Source: VFKU01 sp964620045
Lineage (GTDB): Bacteria; Hydrogenedentota; Hydrogenedentia; Hydrogenedentales; GCA-2746185
NCBI GenBank assembly: GCA_964620045.1
Contig: CAZUJL010000011.1
Location: 1 to 64,000 of the forward strand
Direction of reading: 5' to 3'
Length of the DNA: 64,000 bases
Shown: in pieces, positions 22,053 to 30,729 of the stretch
Numbering within the stretch: position 1 is the stretch's first letter
Layout of the letters: each line of letters starts with the position of its first letter
Made by a program: the position numbers and the translations under genes
Notes under the pieces: model-generated
Told to the model about the DNA's origin: nothing
What the model saw: the letters and a program-made list of their open reading frames with translations, nothing else
The model's database searches: none

Positions 22053-22952
22053 ATGGCCGCCCTTGCCCCGGAACCCGAGCCCACCGCCCGCGTGCTGCAC
22101 CTGACCGACCTGCACTTCTGGCAGGTGGTGCTTAACCCGCTGCGGCTGCTGAACAAACGCGTCTTGGGCAACCTGAACCTGGCGCTGCGGCGGCGTCACG
22201 AATTGCGCACCCACCAGGCCCCGGCTTTCCTGGATTACATTGCGGGGCTCGGCGTGCGGGATGTGCTGCTGACGGGAGACTTCAGTTGCACGGCCACCGA
22301 CGAGGAATTCAGCCAAGCGCGGGAATTCCTGCAGGAACTGGTACGCCGGCGGATGGCGCCGCGCGTGTTTCCCGGCAACCATGATGTCTATACCTTTGAA
22401 TCCGCGCGGCGAAAACGTTTCGAGAAGTACCTGGGCGAATGGTTGCCGGCCGAGAGGTTGCCCGCGCTGGTGCCGCTGAGCGATGGTTTTCCCGTCCTCT
22501 ATGTGCCGACGGTGTGCCCCAATCTGGTGTCATCCAAGGGCCGAATTACCCCAGCGGAAATTGAGGCGACGCGCAGCCTGCTGGGGCGAACGTCGGGCCA
22601 TTTGCTCGTCACCGGCCACTACCCCGTCTTGGATCGCACCTATGGCTACGCCACATCACCGGGCCGCCGCTTGCGCAACGCGGCCGCACTGGGCGCCGCC
22701 CTGCGGACCTATCGATCGCCCGCCCTGTACGTCTGCGGGCATGTGCACCGGTTCAGCTACGTGCACGACCCGGTCAGTCCCCAGCTCGCGCACCTGACCA
22801 GTGGCGCGCTCTTCCGCTACGACCATGCCACGGGATACTCCGGTGATTTTTCGGAGATTCATGCCGGGCCGGGGGGCTTCCGCGTGATCCGGCACACCTT
22901 TCACGATGCGTGGAACCGGGCTGACGCCAAATTGGCGCCCGCGCCGGTGTAA
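22053..22952 (+). CDS. Calcineurin-like metallophosphoesterase
   Basis: A 299-residue dimetal phosphoesterase. The ordered motifs are visible: LTDLHFW (DxH), LLTGDFSCT (GDxx), FPGNHDVY (GNHD), LVTGHYP and VCGHVHRF (GHxH). It resembles members acting on nucleotides or phospholipids, but the substrate cannot be assigned. The frame is open from 21750, but the ATG at 22053 puts the first motif near residue 19, as is usual. It is divergent from the oxidoreductase gene. Confidence 0.88.
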   Translation: MAALAPEPEPTARVLHLTDLHFWQVVLNPLRLLNKRVLGNLNLALRRRHELRTHQAPAFLDYIAGLGVRDVLLTGDFSCTATDEEFSQAREFLQELVRRRMAPRVFPGNHDVYTFESARRKRFEKYLGEWLPAERLPALVPLSDGFPVLYVPTVCPNLVSSKGRITPAEIEATRSLLGRTSGHLLVTGHYPVLDRTYGYATSPGRRLRNAAALGAALRTYRSPALYVCGHVHRFSYVHDPVSPQLAHLTSGALFRYDHATGYSGDFSEIHAGPGGFRVIRHTFHDAWNRADAKLAPAPV

Positions 22953-22989
22953 ATTCCGCTATACAGGGCCGCTGTGCTAGCATATTTTC

Positions 22990-23349
22990 ATGCCTGCGAA
23001 GACACCGACACCTGCCCGAACACTCGCGCTGGACGGCGATAAGTTGGGGTTCGTCGTGGGCAGCACGGTCGCGCTTGGGGTCGCGCTCGTGCAGATGTTC
23101 TTGCGCGACGCCGACTTACTCACCACGCTGGTGCGCAGTGGGTGGGCGTTTCTCGGCGCATATGCGGCCGTGTTCTTTTTGGCCCGCACCATTTTGCGCA
23201 CGACCTTGTTCGAGATGTTGGCCGAGAAAGAATCGCGGCGTGAGGCGCGGCGTCAACATATGCGTGACGCTCGCGAAAAAGCCGCGGTGACCATGGGGGT
23301 CTCGCCCGCCACCGGCGTACCGGAAGAACCGGTCGCTGGTCAGCCGTAA
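22990..23349 (+). CDS. Small hypothetical membrane protein
   Basis: A 119-residue protein with two predicted transmembrane helices (about residues 20-38 FVVGSTVALGVALVQMF and 48-68 SGWAFLGAYAAVFFLART), then a charged helical stretch (EMLAEKESRREARRQHMRDAREK). No known domain is recognised. It lies 37 bases after the phosphoesterase and 32 bases before the parvulin gene, so it may belong to the same transcript. Confidence 0.7.
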   Translation: MPAKTPTPARTLALDGDKLGFVVGSTVALGVALVQMFLRDADLLTTLVRSGWAFLGAYAAVFFLARTILRTTLFEMLAEKESRREARRQHMRDAREKAAVTMGVSPATGVPEEPVAGQP

Positions 23350-23381
23350 CGCACGGCGGGCAACGGAAGGAGATAGGCACG

Positions 23382-24470
23382 ATGAGAAAATTGTTCACGG
23401 TCGTCGTAGTTTTCGCCGCACTCGCCGGCATGGCCTCGGCGCAAGCACCCGATCTGAGCAGTATGGACATCGTGATGAAGTCCGTGCCCGACGGTCCCGT
23501 CGCGCGCATCGGCGAATACGTGATTCAGCGCGATGAGTTCATTCGGTTCTACGAGAACGAACTCCGCGGCATCATGATGTCGAAGAAGACGAATGAAATT
23601 CCCGACGGCGCGCGCGCCGAACTCGCACTGCGCTGCATTGGCATGATCATCGAGCGCGAGCTGTTGTACACCGAGGCCGTGCACCGCAAGGTGACCGTGC
23701 CGGCCGACACGGTCGAAAAAGCGTGGCAGGCGCAACTGGCGCAAACGCAGAAGCTGATCCAGTCGAAAGAGGGCAAGGAACTGAGCGAAGCGGAAGTGCT
23801 GACGCGGCTGGGCTACGCGAAGCGCGATGAAGTGATCGCCGATCTGGAGCATGTGCTGATCACCGAGAAGATGCGCGGCATCGTTCTGCGCGAGAGCAAG
23901 ATCACGGTGTCGGACGACGAAGTGACGAAGGAATTCGAGCAGACGAAGAGCGAGTTCGATGTGCCGGCGCGCTTGCACCTGCAGCACATCTACGTTGATC
24001 CCAAGAAAATTCCCGGCGGCGTGGCGGACAAGGACGCGCGCGCGCACCAGAAGGCCCAGCAGGCGCTCGATCGCCTCGCGGCGGGCCAGAGCTTTGAAGG
24101 CGTTTCGCGCGCGGTGTCCGATGCGCCCAATGCGAAGGACGGCGGCGATTTCGGCATGATGCCGATCTCGAAGCTTCCGCCCTTCATGGTGCAAGCGGCC
24201 GCGGAAATGAAGCCGGGCGAGATCTCGGGCGTGATTAAAAGTGAACACGGCTATCACATCGTGAAACTCATCTCGATCGAGGGCGCGCGCGCCGCCTCGC
24301 AAACGGATGCCTCGCCTGAAGTGCGGCAGCGTCTGCTCGCCAAGCGCGGCGCGGAAGCAGTGCATGCCTTCTGTGAAAAGCTGATCCAGGACGGCAATGA
24401 AGTGCGGGTCTTCCTCGAACTCGAGAAGAATCTCGCGCTGAACGGCGCGCTGCCGAACGCCGGCCAGTAA
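23382..24470 (+). CDS. Parvulin-type peptidyl-prolyl isomerase (exported)
   Basis: A 362-residue foldase. The signal peptide is residues 1-21 (LFTVVVVFAALAGMASAQA). A SurA_N-like helical domain follows (EYVIQRDEFIRFYENELRG), then the parvulin domain at about residues 193-300, with LHLQHIYVDPKK, GGDFGMMPISKLPPFM and SEHGYHIVKLISIEG. A C-terminal helix follows. The ATG at 23382 has AAGGAG 9-14 bases upstream. It is followed after 12 bases by an M23 peptidase, so the two may share a transcript devoted to the envelope. Confidence 0.9.
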   Translation: MRKLFTVVVVFAALAGMASAQAPDLSSMDIVMKSVPDGPVARIGEYVIQRDEFIRFYENELRGIMMSKKTNEIPDGARAELALRCIGMIIERELLYTEAVHRKVTVPADTVEKAWQAQLAQTQKLIQSKEGKELSEAEVLTRLGYAKRDEVIADLEHVLITEKMRGIVLRESKITVSDDEVTKEFEQTKSEFDVPARLHLQHIYVDPKKIPGGVADKDARAHQKAQQALDRLAAGQSFEGVSRAVSDAPNAKDGGDFGMMPISKLPPFMVQAAAEMKPGEISGVIKSEHGYHIVKLISIEGARAASQTDASPEVRQRLLAKRGAEAVHAFCEKLIQDGNEVRVFLELEKNLALNGALPNAGQ

Positions 24471-24482
24471 CCGGGCCGATCT

Positions 24483-26414
24483 ATGCCGGGCGCGTTCGCC
24501 GCGATTCTCTTGGTCGCGCTGGCGCAAACGCCGGCCGAGACCTACGCGTGGCCGCTCGACTTGCCGCGCGAACTCACATCGAGTTTCGGCGAGTATCGCG
24601 TTGGCCGTTTCCACATGGGCATCGATCTGCGCACGGGGCCGATCGGCAAAGACGTGCATGCCGCGGCCGACGGTTATATCTCGCGCGTCCGCTGCTCGCC
24701 CTACGGCTACGGCAAAGCCGTGTACATCCAGTTCGACGACGGCAACAGCGCGGTCTACGCGCATCTCGATGATTTTGCACCCGCGCTGCGCGACTATGTG
24801 CGCGCGGCGCAGCACACACGCGAGGCATACACGGTGGACCTCACCGTGCCGCGCGGGAAGTTTCGGGTGAAGAAGGGTGAGCTGATCGCGAAGAGCGGCC
24901 AGACGGGCATCGGCGTGCCGCACCTGCACTACGAACTGCGCGACAAAGACGGCGTACCCATTAATCCGCGCCTGCTGGGCGTCAACTGGCCGGACAAGAC
25001 GCCGCCGGAAATTCGCGCGGTGGCGCTCGTTCCGCGCGATGTACTGAAAAGCGGCCTAAATGGCGGTGCGGGAGTGCTCGTGGTGCCGGCAAAAAAAATC
25101 GCGACCGGCCAATACGAGGTACCCGAAGTGCGCGTGCAAGGGCCCTATGCCTTCGCGATCGATACCCAAGACCCGGCGGGTGGCTCGCGCTTAGGGGTGT
25201 ACCGTGTGGTCGTGCACGACGATACGACGGAATACTTCCGTTTCGAGCAGAACCGCATCAGCTACGACGAGACGGAGGACGGCGCCTTTGCGTTCTATCC
25301 GCCGCTGGCCGACCAGGGAAAATTCCTGGCCCTGTGGCAATGGCCCGGAAACAACTCTAAGAACTACACCACCGGCTCGGCCAGCATTGCCTTCGGCGGC
25401 AACGACCAAACGAGGCTTACGATTGCCGTCGAGGATTTTCACGGTAACGTATCCACGGTGATCGTTCCGCTGCGCATCGATCCCGCGCTGCCTCCCAGTC
25501 CGCAATGGGACGCGAACGGGAAACTCGTCATGTCGCCCCCGCGCGCGAATCCGACCGGTGCGATCACGTTCGATCATACGGGTATGGCGTTGATCTTCAC
25601 CGTGTCGTTCCCGCAAAACGAAGCGGAAACGCCGGTGTTGTCCGTCAACGACAAGGGCTTCTATCAATTCCGGCGCGTCGACCGCCGGACCTTCAGCGTG
25701 GGATTTCAGGCCGGATCGGACGTGTCGGACTCACAGTTGCGGATTCTTCATCCGGGAGTTGCGAATACGCCGCAACGCTTCGTGTTTTTAAAACGCGGCG
25801 CACCGGCGCAGACGTTGACCTTCGACGACGTCATCCTCCGCACGCTGCCGGATTCGCCGTATGGCGCCCTCGCGCTTCGCGTCACGCGCAGCGATCCTGG
25901 CGCGACACAGGGCCTGTCGTCGCACGGCACCGCCTACGAGGTGTTCCCGACGTACATGCCCGTGGACGCGCCGATGACGCTTAGCTTGCCGATGCCGGCG
26001 GGCATCACCGAGGTCACGCGCGGACATGTTTATCGGCGCGACAAAGACAAATGGACGCGGCTCGACACGAAGCGTCCCGCGGGCCGCGCTGAGGCGGAAA
26101 TCAAACAACTCGGGACGTATGCGGTGCTCGAAGACACGACGTCGCCAACGCTCGAGCTGTTGCAGCCCTCTGGCGCGATCACGTCCGCGCGGCCCGTCAT
26201 CCGCGCACGCGCTATCGATCTCGGCAGCGGCCTCGAGACCTTTCGGGCGACGTACAACGGTAAATGGATTCTGCTCGCTTATGACCCGGAGCAGGACCTG
26301 CTGGAATGGGAGCAGGACGAGGACCTGCCAAGCGGCCCCGGCGCGCTTGCGATCGAGATCCGCGACTACGCCGGCAACATCGCGCGCCGGGAGCTGGCGC
26401 TCACGATTCCTTAG
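24483..26414 (+). CDS. M23 family metallopeptidase (LytM-type) with beta-rich C-terminus
   Basis: A 643-residue exported peptidase. A short signal region (residues 1-18) leads directly into the M23 domain (about residues 30-165) with zinc ligands in HMGIDLRTG and HLHYELRD. M23 enzymes cut peptidoglycan cross-bridges or activate amidases. The remaining ~480 residues are beta-rich and contain Ig-like stretches (GSGLETFRATYNGKWILLAYDPEQD, DYAGNIARRELALT), consistent with substrate or partner binding. The long C-terminal extension is unlike simple LytM proteins. Confidence 0.87.
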   Translation: MPGAFAAILLVALAQTPAETYAWPLDLPRELTSSFGEYRVGRFHMGIDLRTGPIGKDVHAAADGYISRVRCSPYGYGKAVYIQFDDGNSAVYAHLDDFAPALRDYVRAAQHTREAYTVDLTVPRGKFRVKKGELIAKSGQTGIGVPHLHYELRDKDGVPINPRLLGVNWPDKTPPEIRAVALVPRDVLKSGLNGGAGVLVVPAKKIATGQYEVPEVRVQGPYAFAIDTQDPAGGSRLGVYRVVVHDDTTEYFRFEQNRISYDETEDGAFAFYPPLADQGKFLALWQWPGNNSKNYTTGSASIAFGGNDQTRLTIAVEDFHGNVSTVIVPLRIDPALPPSPQWDANGKLVMSPPRANPTGAITFDHTGMALIFTVSFPQNEAETPVLSVNDKGFYQFRRVDRRTFSVGFQAGSDVSDSQLRILHPGVANTPQRFVFLKRGAPAQTLTFDDVILRTLPDSPYGALALRVTRSDPGATQGLSSHGTAYEVFPTYMPVDAPMTLSLPMPAGITEVTRGHVYRRDKDKWTRLDTKRPAGRAEAEIKQLGTYAVLEDTTSPTLELLQPSGAITSARPVIRARAIDLGSGLETFRATYNGKWILLAYDPEQDLLEWEQDEDLPSGPGALAIEIRDYAGNIARRELALTIP

Positions 26415-26419
26415 CGTCT

Positions 26420-26563
26420 CTTTGGACTGCGGGAGCAACGCTCCCGCTTTTCCGAGCCAGCAAAGCTGGCGGCGTCGCTCCGAAATCGTCGCGCTCGGCG
26501 TGTGCTGTGCCGGAGCTTTGCTCCGACACGGAAAGCGGCCGCTATCGCTGCCGCAGTCCAAAG
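26420..26563. repeat. 144-bp palindromic MITE/REP-like element
   Basis: Bounded by perfect 13-bp terminal inverted repeats CTTTGGACTGCGG (26420-26432) and CCGCAGTCCAAAG (26551-26563). Inside are hairpins GGGAGCaacGCTCCC (26431-26445), GCCAGCaaaGCTGGC (26456-26470) and CGGAGCtttGCTCCG (26511-26525), plus matching CTTTTCCG and CGGAAAG arms. No open frame is present. This structure is typical of small non-autonomous or REP-type repeats. Confidence 0.85.
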
Positions 26564-26642
26564 GAGGCCCGCCGGAGGACACACAAGGTTCGCCCTACCG
26601 GCCGTTTGAATGCTATGATTTGCCACTCTGACGCGGCTTTTG

Positions 26643-26719
26643 GGGCAGTTAGCTCAGTTGGTTAGAGCGTCTGGTTTACACCCAGAAGGTCACAGGTTCG
26701 AGCCCTGTACTGCCCACCA
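26643..26719 (+). tRNA. tRNA-Val (anticodon TAC)
   Basis: A 77-base cloverleaf: acceptor GGGCAGT pairs with ACTGCCC, the anticodon arm is TCTGG-TTTACAC-CCAGA giving anticodon TAC, the T arm is ACAGG-TTCGAGC-CCTGT, and CCA is encoded at 26717-26719. Confidence 0.97.
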
Positions 26720-26730
26720 TTTTCCGCCGC

Positions 26731-29199
26731 TCAGTCCTCCCCGTCGGCACCCGCCACGATGCTGCCCGGCGCGAACCGGTGGCGCGGCAGCGGCATTTCC
26801 GAATCGGCGCCCTTCACCGACTTCCATACGATTTCGTTCAGCGCGAACATCGGCGTGCGGTCGAATTCCGTCCAGTCCATCGCTTCGGACGCATCCGCGC
26901 CCCACGCGGTCGCGAGGTTCTTTTCCTCAAGATCATGCGTGGGCTCGACGTGCACAAAGGGCGTGAGGTCCGGCGCATCGCCCAGGCTCGCGTACATCGG
27001 CGTTGCCGCGGCGTCGTACTGACTCATCGGCGGAAGGCCGAGCAACAACTCGATCGTGCGCAGCACGGAACTCGTGGTGTAGAACGTCGAGTCGACCGTC
27101 TTGCGCTTTACATACGGACTGATCAGGTATCCCGTCGTGCGCCGCGCGTCCACGTGATCCGGACCGTCCTGCGAGTCATCCTCGATGACGAAGATTGCGG
27201 TCTCTGGCCAGTAGGGGCTGTGCGACAGCCGCTCGACAATCAGTCCGAGCCCGTAGTCGTTGCTCGCGACCGAGGCCTTCGGCGTGGGCCGGCCGGGACG
27301 CGTGCCGACGGTGTGGTCCTGCGGCAGACACATCACCATGAAATTCGGCAGGCGCAGCGCGGGGTCCGCGCTGGTGAAGTTCGCGTCGAAGCCGTCCATC
27401 TCCCGCGCGAATTCCTTTGCGTTGTCCGGGTCCGGCGCGTCCCACCCGAGGTAGCTCGGCGCGACGTGGCCGATCAATCCAGCTTTGCGCGCGTCCACGC
27501 CGCCGCCCTCGGACACGCGGCGCGCGTATTCGCCGTAGGACCGATACGTGAGCCCTTTGGCCTTGCACACGTCCCACAAGTATCCGGAGGCGGGTTCGGC
27601 GGCTTCGGTGTAGGGCGCGTCGCCGACGCCGGCGTAGTTCATGGGCCAGAGTTTTTCCACGAAGTCGGTGGCGTAGGCCGCGTTGCTCCACGCGTGGCCG
27701 TCGCGGCTGACTTCGGCGTCGCAGTAGAGGTTGTCGAGCAACACGAACTCTTCGGCGATTTTGTGCTGATTCGGCGTGACCTCGCGGCCGAACAGACACA
27801 GGGCCGGATCGCCGTTGCCCTGGGGCAAATCGCCGAGCACCTGATCATAGGTGCGGTTTTCCTTGATGATGTACAACACATGTTTGATCGCTGAACCGGC
27901 GCCGACTTGCCGCGGCACCACGGACGCGGCCGCAGGCGCCTTGGCCTTCGCGAGCTGCGTATCGTTGTACGGACAATTTTCGTACGCTCGCTTGGTCAAT
28001 TCGCGCAGCTTCGTGCGGTTTTCTTCGATGTCGATCACGCTGACCGAACCACGCACGGTGGTCTTTGTAGTATCCACTTCACCCGAGTCGTTCCGACCTT
28101 TCGCGCTGTGCGGGCCGTGTTCATTGCTGGCGCCGCCAGTCGATCCTTTGCCGTTGCCGATGTACAACTCGTCGCCATCCGGACTGACCGCGAGCGCGGA
28201 CGGATACCAGCCGGTCGGAATGAACCCGAGCACGGCAAATTCCTCGGCATCTTCGACGTTCACAACACATACGTTGTTGTTGTCGGCATTGGCCACGAAC
28301 AAATTTTCTTCGTCTTCGTCGAGCGCGAGCGCGTTCGGCGTGGATCCTTCCGGCGCGCGCTCATACATCGACGTCACGATGGTTTTCGTGGCGCGCAGTT
28401 CCTTGGTGTCCACGACGTATACGGTGTTGTCGTTTGAACACGCCACGAACAACCGGCCGTCTTTTGCGAGCACCATGTCGTTCGGATTGTCGCCCACGGC
28501 GATCGTCGCGGTAACGCGGCCCAGTTCCGTATCGATCACGCTCACGCTGTCGCTGGCCCAGTTTGAGCAATACAGCGTGCTGCCGTCGCGCGAGAGGACC
28601 ACGTCGTAGGGGTTAATGTCGGTCGTGATTTTCTGGACGATCGCGCCCGTCTTGGTGTCGAATACGACGATGTTGCCCGCGGTCCGGTTCGCGGCGTACA
28701 GCAGGTCCTTGGACGGGTGATGCGCCAGACCGCACCAGTAAATCTGCTCGCGCGCGATGGTCTCGTCAAATTGCGCGACCGGATTCTCGCTGAGTTTTCC
28801 CGCTGCGAATTCATACACGTACACCGGCGCGCGATCGTCTTTTCCGCGCGTGTAGTTCCCGCCGGACACATACAGCTTGCTGCCGTCCGGGCTGAACACC
28901 AGGCCCATGAACGTGCTGCGCACGGGGATGCGCTGCCGCTCTTTGTGCGTCTCCGCGTCGATCACGACCATCTCGTGCGGGTTGTATCCGCTGGTCAGCG
29001 CGACCATGGCGGTCCCGTCCGGCGTGGGGACGATGCTTGTGATGAGGTCGTTGGTGTTGACTGTGTCGCCGAAGGGCGTGATCGTCCAGCCGTTGGGCAG
29101 CAGGAAGCCCTCGCCGGCCTTGCCCGGCAGCCGATCCTGCGCCCCTACGCCCGCGCTGATGGCACACAGGATCACCGCGATTGCTGTCGATCGATTCAT
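26731..29199 (-). CDS. Beta-propeller (YncE-like) protein fused to a phosphoesterase domain
   Basis: An 822-residue exported protein. The signal peptide is MNRSTAIAVILCAISAGVGA. Residues about 25-385 are repeated YVTN/YncE-like blades (SPDGSKLYVSGG, SRDGSTLYCSNWAS, VNVEDAEEFAVLGFIPTGWYPSALAVSPDG). The second half carries a phosphoesterase domain of the alkaline-phosphatase superfamily, starting HVLYIIKENRTYDQVLGDLPQ, with NLYCDAEVSRDGHAWSNAAY and FVIEDDSQDGPDHVDARRTTGYLISPYV. The ATG at 29199 follows GGAG. The propeller-phosphoesterase fusion recurs in Acidobacteria- and Planctomycetes-like genomes; the substrate is unknown. Confidence 0.86.
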   Translation of the reverse strand: MNRSTAIAVILCAISAGVGAQDRLPGKAGEGFLLPNGWTITPFGDTVNTNDLITSIVPTPDGTAMVALTSGYNPHEMVVIDAETHKERQRIPVRSTFMGLVFSPDGSKLYVSGGNYTRGKDDRAPVYVYEFAAGKLSENPVAQFDETIAREQIYWCGLAHHPSKDLLYAANRTAGNIVVFDTKTGAIVQKITTDINPYDVVLSRDGSTLYCSNWASDSVSVIDTELGRVTATIAVGDNPNDMVLAKDGRLFVACSNDNTVYVVDTKELRATKTIVTSMYERAPEGSTPNALALDEDEENLFVANADNNNVCVVNVEDAEEFAVLGFIPTGWYPSALAVSPDGDELYIGNGKGSTGGASNEHGPHSAKGRNDSGEVDTTKTTVRGSVSVIDIEENRTKLRELTKRAYENCPYNDTQLAKAKAPAAASVVPRQVGAGSAIKHVLYIIKENRTYDQVLGDLPQGNGDPALCLFGREVTPNQHKIAEEFVLLDNLYCDAEVSRDGHAWSNAAYATDFVEKLWPMNYAGVGDAPYTEAAEPASGYLWDVCKAKGLTYRSYGEYARRVSEGGGVDARKAGLIGHVAPSYLGWDAPDPDNAKEFAREMDGFDANFTSADPALRLPNFMVMCLPQDHTVGTRPGRPTPKASVASNDYGLGLIVERLSHSPYWPETAIFVIEDDSQDGPDHVDARRTTGYLISPYVKRKTVDSTFYTTSSVLRTIELLLGLPPMSQYDAAATPMYASLGDAPDLTPFVHVEPTHDLEEKNLATAWGADASEAMDWTEFDRTPMFALNEIVWKSVKGADSEMPLPRHRFAPGSIVAGADGED

Positions 29200-29314
29200 T
29201 CTCCGCGCTCCTCGTTTTTGCGACGGGTACAGCGTGATGGTATATCCAACCAATATTAGGGCGCGGTGAGCGCGCTGGCAAGCTGGGTTTCACGGCTCGC
29301 GGGAGTTGTCACGA

Positions 29315-30709
29315 ATGGCCAAATTTCTCGGTACGTTGATAGCGCTCGTTCTGACGGCCTTCGGAGCGGCCGCGGACTCCTCGAAGCCGAACATCATCCT
29401 AATCCTGGCGGACGACCTCGGCTATGGCGATTTGGGGGTTTACGGCCAGTCTCATTTCGCCACGCCGCGCCTCGATCGCATGGCGGCCGAGGGGATGCGC
29501 TTCACGCAGTTTTACTCCGGCAGCCCCGTGTGCGCGCCGTCGCGCGGCACGATCCTGACCGGGCACCACACGGGCACGGCACGCATCCGCGGGAACGGCA
29601 CACAGACCGGCAAGGCGGTGACGCTGTATCCCGAGGACATCACGCTCGCCGAAGTATTGAAAGAAGTCGGGTACGCGACTGCGTGCATTGGCAAATGGGG
29701 CATGGGTGAGGCAGGCTCGCCCGGCGTGCCGAACAAACAGGGCTTCGACTACTTCTACGGCTTCCTGAACCAGACGCACGCGCACAAGCACTATCCCAGC
29801 ATGCTCTACCGCAACGAAGCGGAGATCGCGATCGAGGGCAACGATCCCGACAAACAGATCGGCACGCATGCGCAGACGCTATTTACCGAAGAAGCATTGA
29901 AATACATTCGCACAAGCGCGGAAAAACCGTTTTTTCTGTACCTGACCTACACCGTGCCGCACGCGGAATTGTCCGCGCCCGACGACGAAATGGAATCCTT
30001 CGCGGATGGCTGCTTCGGGGAGGAAACGCCTTTCATCAAGGATCACTACAATGCGCAGGCGCGGCCGCGCACGGCGTTCGCCGCGATGATGACGATGCTC
30101 GATCGCGATGTCGGCCGCGTGCTCGATTTACTCGACGAACTCAAGCTCTCGGAAAACACACTGGTGCTTTTCACGAGCGACAACGGCCCGCACCGCGAAG
30201 GCGGCGCCGATCCCGAATACTTCAACAGCAACGGTCCGTTGCGCGGCATCAAGCGCGACGTATACGACGGCGGCATCCGCGTGCCTTTTATCGCGCGCTG
30301 GCCGGGCGTAGTCGCGCCGGGCACCGTGTCCGAGTACATCGGCGCATTCTGGGACCTGCTGCCGACCTGCGCAGAGGTCGCCGGCGCGTCCGCTCCGAAC
30401 AATCTTGATGGACTCTCCCTTGTCCCCACGCTGCACAGTAGCAACAACAACCAGCAACAACACGAATATCTCTATTGGGAGTTCTACGAACAAGGCGGCC
30501 GCGTGGGCCTGCGCGCGGGCGACTGGAAAGCCGTGCGGATGGACGTGTTTAAAAACCCCGATGCGCCGCTGGAGCTTTATAATCTCGCGAATGACATCGG
30601 TGAAACCGAAAATCTCGCCGCTGTGTATCCCAATATCGCCGCCCGCCTCCGCGAGATGATGACGACCGCGCACACTAAGTCGGACGATTATTCTTTGCCA
30701 ACGCCGTAG
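29315..30709 (+). CDS. Exported sulfatase (type I, Cys formylglycine)
   Basis: A 464-residue arylsulfatase-family enzyme with a signal peptide (residues 1-20). The metal-binding start is NIILILADDLGYGDLGVYG and the active-site motif CxPSR occurs as VCAPSRGTILTG, whose cysteine must be oxidised to formylglycine. GKWGMGE and TSDNGPHREGG are further family motifs. The ATG at 29315 has GGGAG nine bases upstream. It is the first of three sulfatases in this region; no formylglycine-generating enzyme lies in the window. The 20-base gap to the next gene suggests co-transcription with the CocE-like gene. Confidence 0.92.
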   Translation: MAKFLGTLIALVLTAFGAAADSSKPNIILILADDLGYGDLGVYGQSHFATPRLDRMAAEGMRFTQFYSGSPVCAPSRGTILTGHHTGTARIRGNGTQTGKAVTLYPEDITLAEVLKEVGYATACIGKWGMGEAGSPGVPNKQGFDYFYGFLNQTHAHKHYPSMLYRNEAEIAIEGNDPDKQIGTHAQTLFTEEALKYIRTSAEKPFFLYLTYTVPHAELSAPDDEMESFADGCFGEETPFIKDHYNAQARPRTAFAAMMTMLDRDVGRVLDLLDELKLSENTLVLFTSDNGPHREGGADPEYFNSNGPLRGIKRDVYDGGIRVPFIARWPGVVAPGTVSEYIGAFWDLLPTCAEVAGASAPNNLDGLSLVPTLHSSNNNQQQHEYLYWEFYEQGGRVGLRAGDWKAVRMDVFKNPDAPLELYNLANDIGETENLAAVYPNIAARLREMMTTAHTKSDDYSLPTP

Positions 30710-30729
30710 CCGCTGGAAAGGACATCTGA

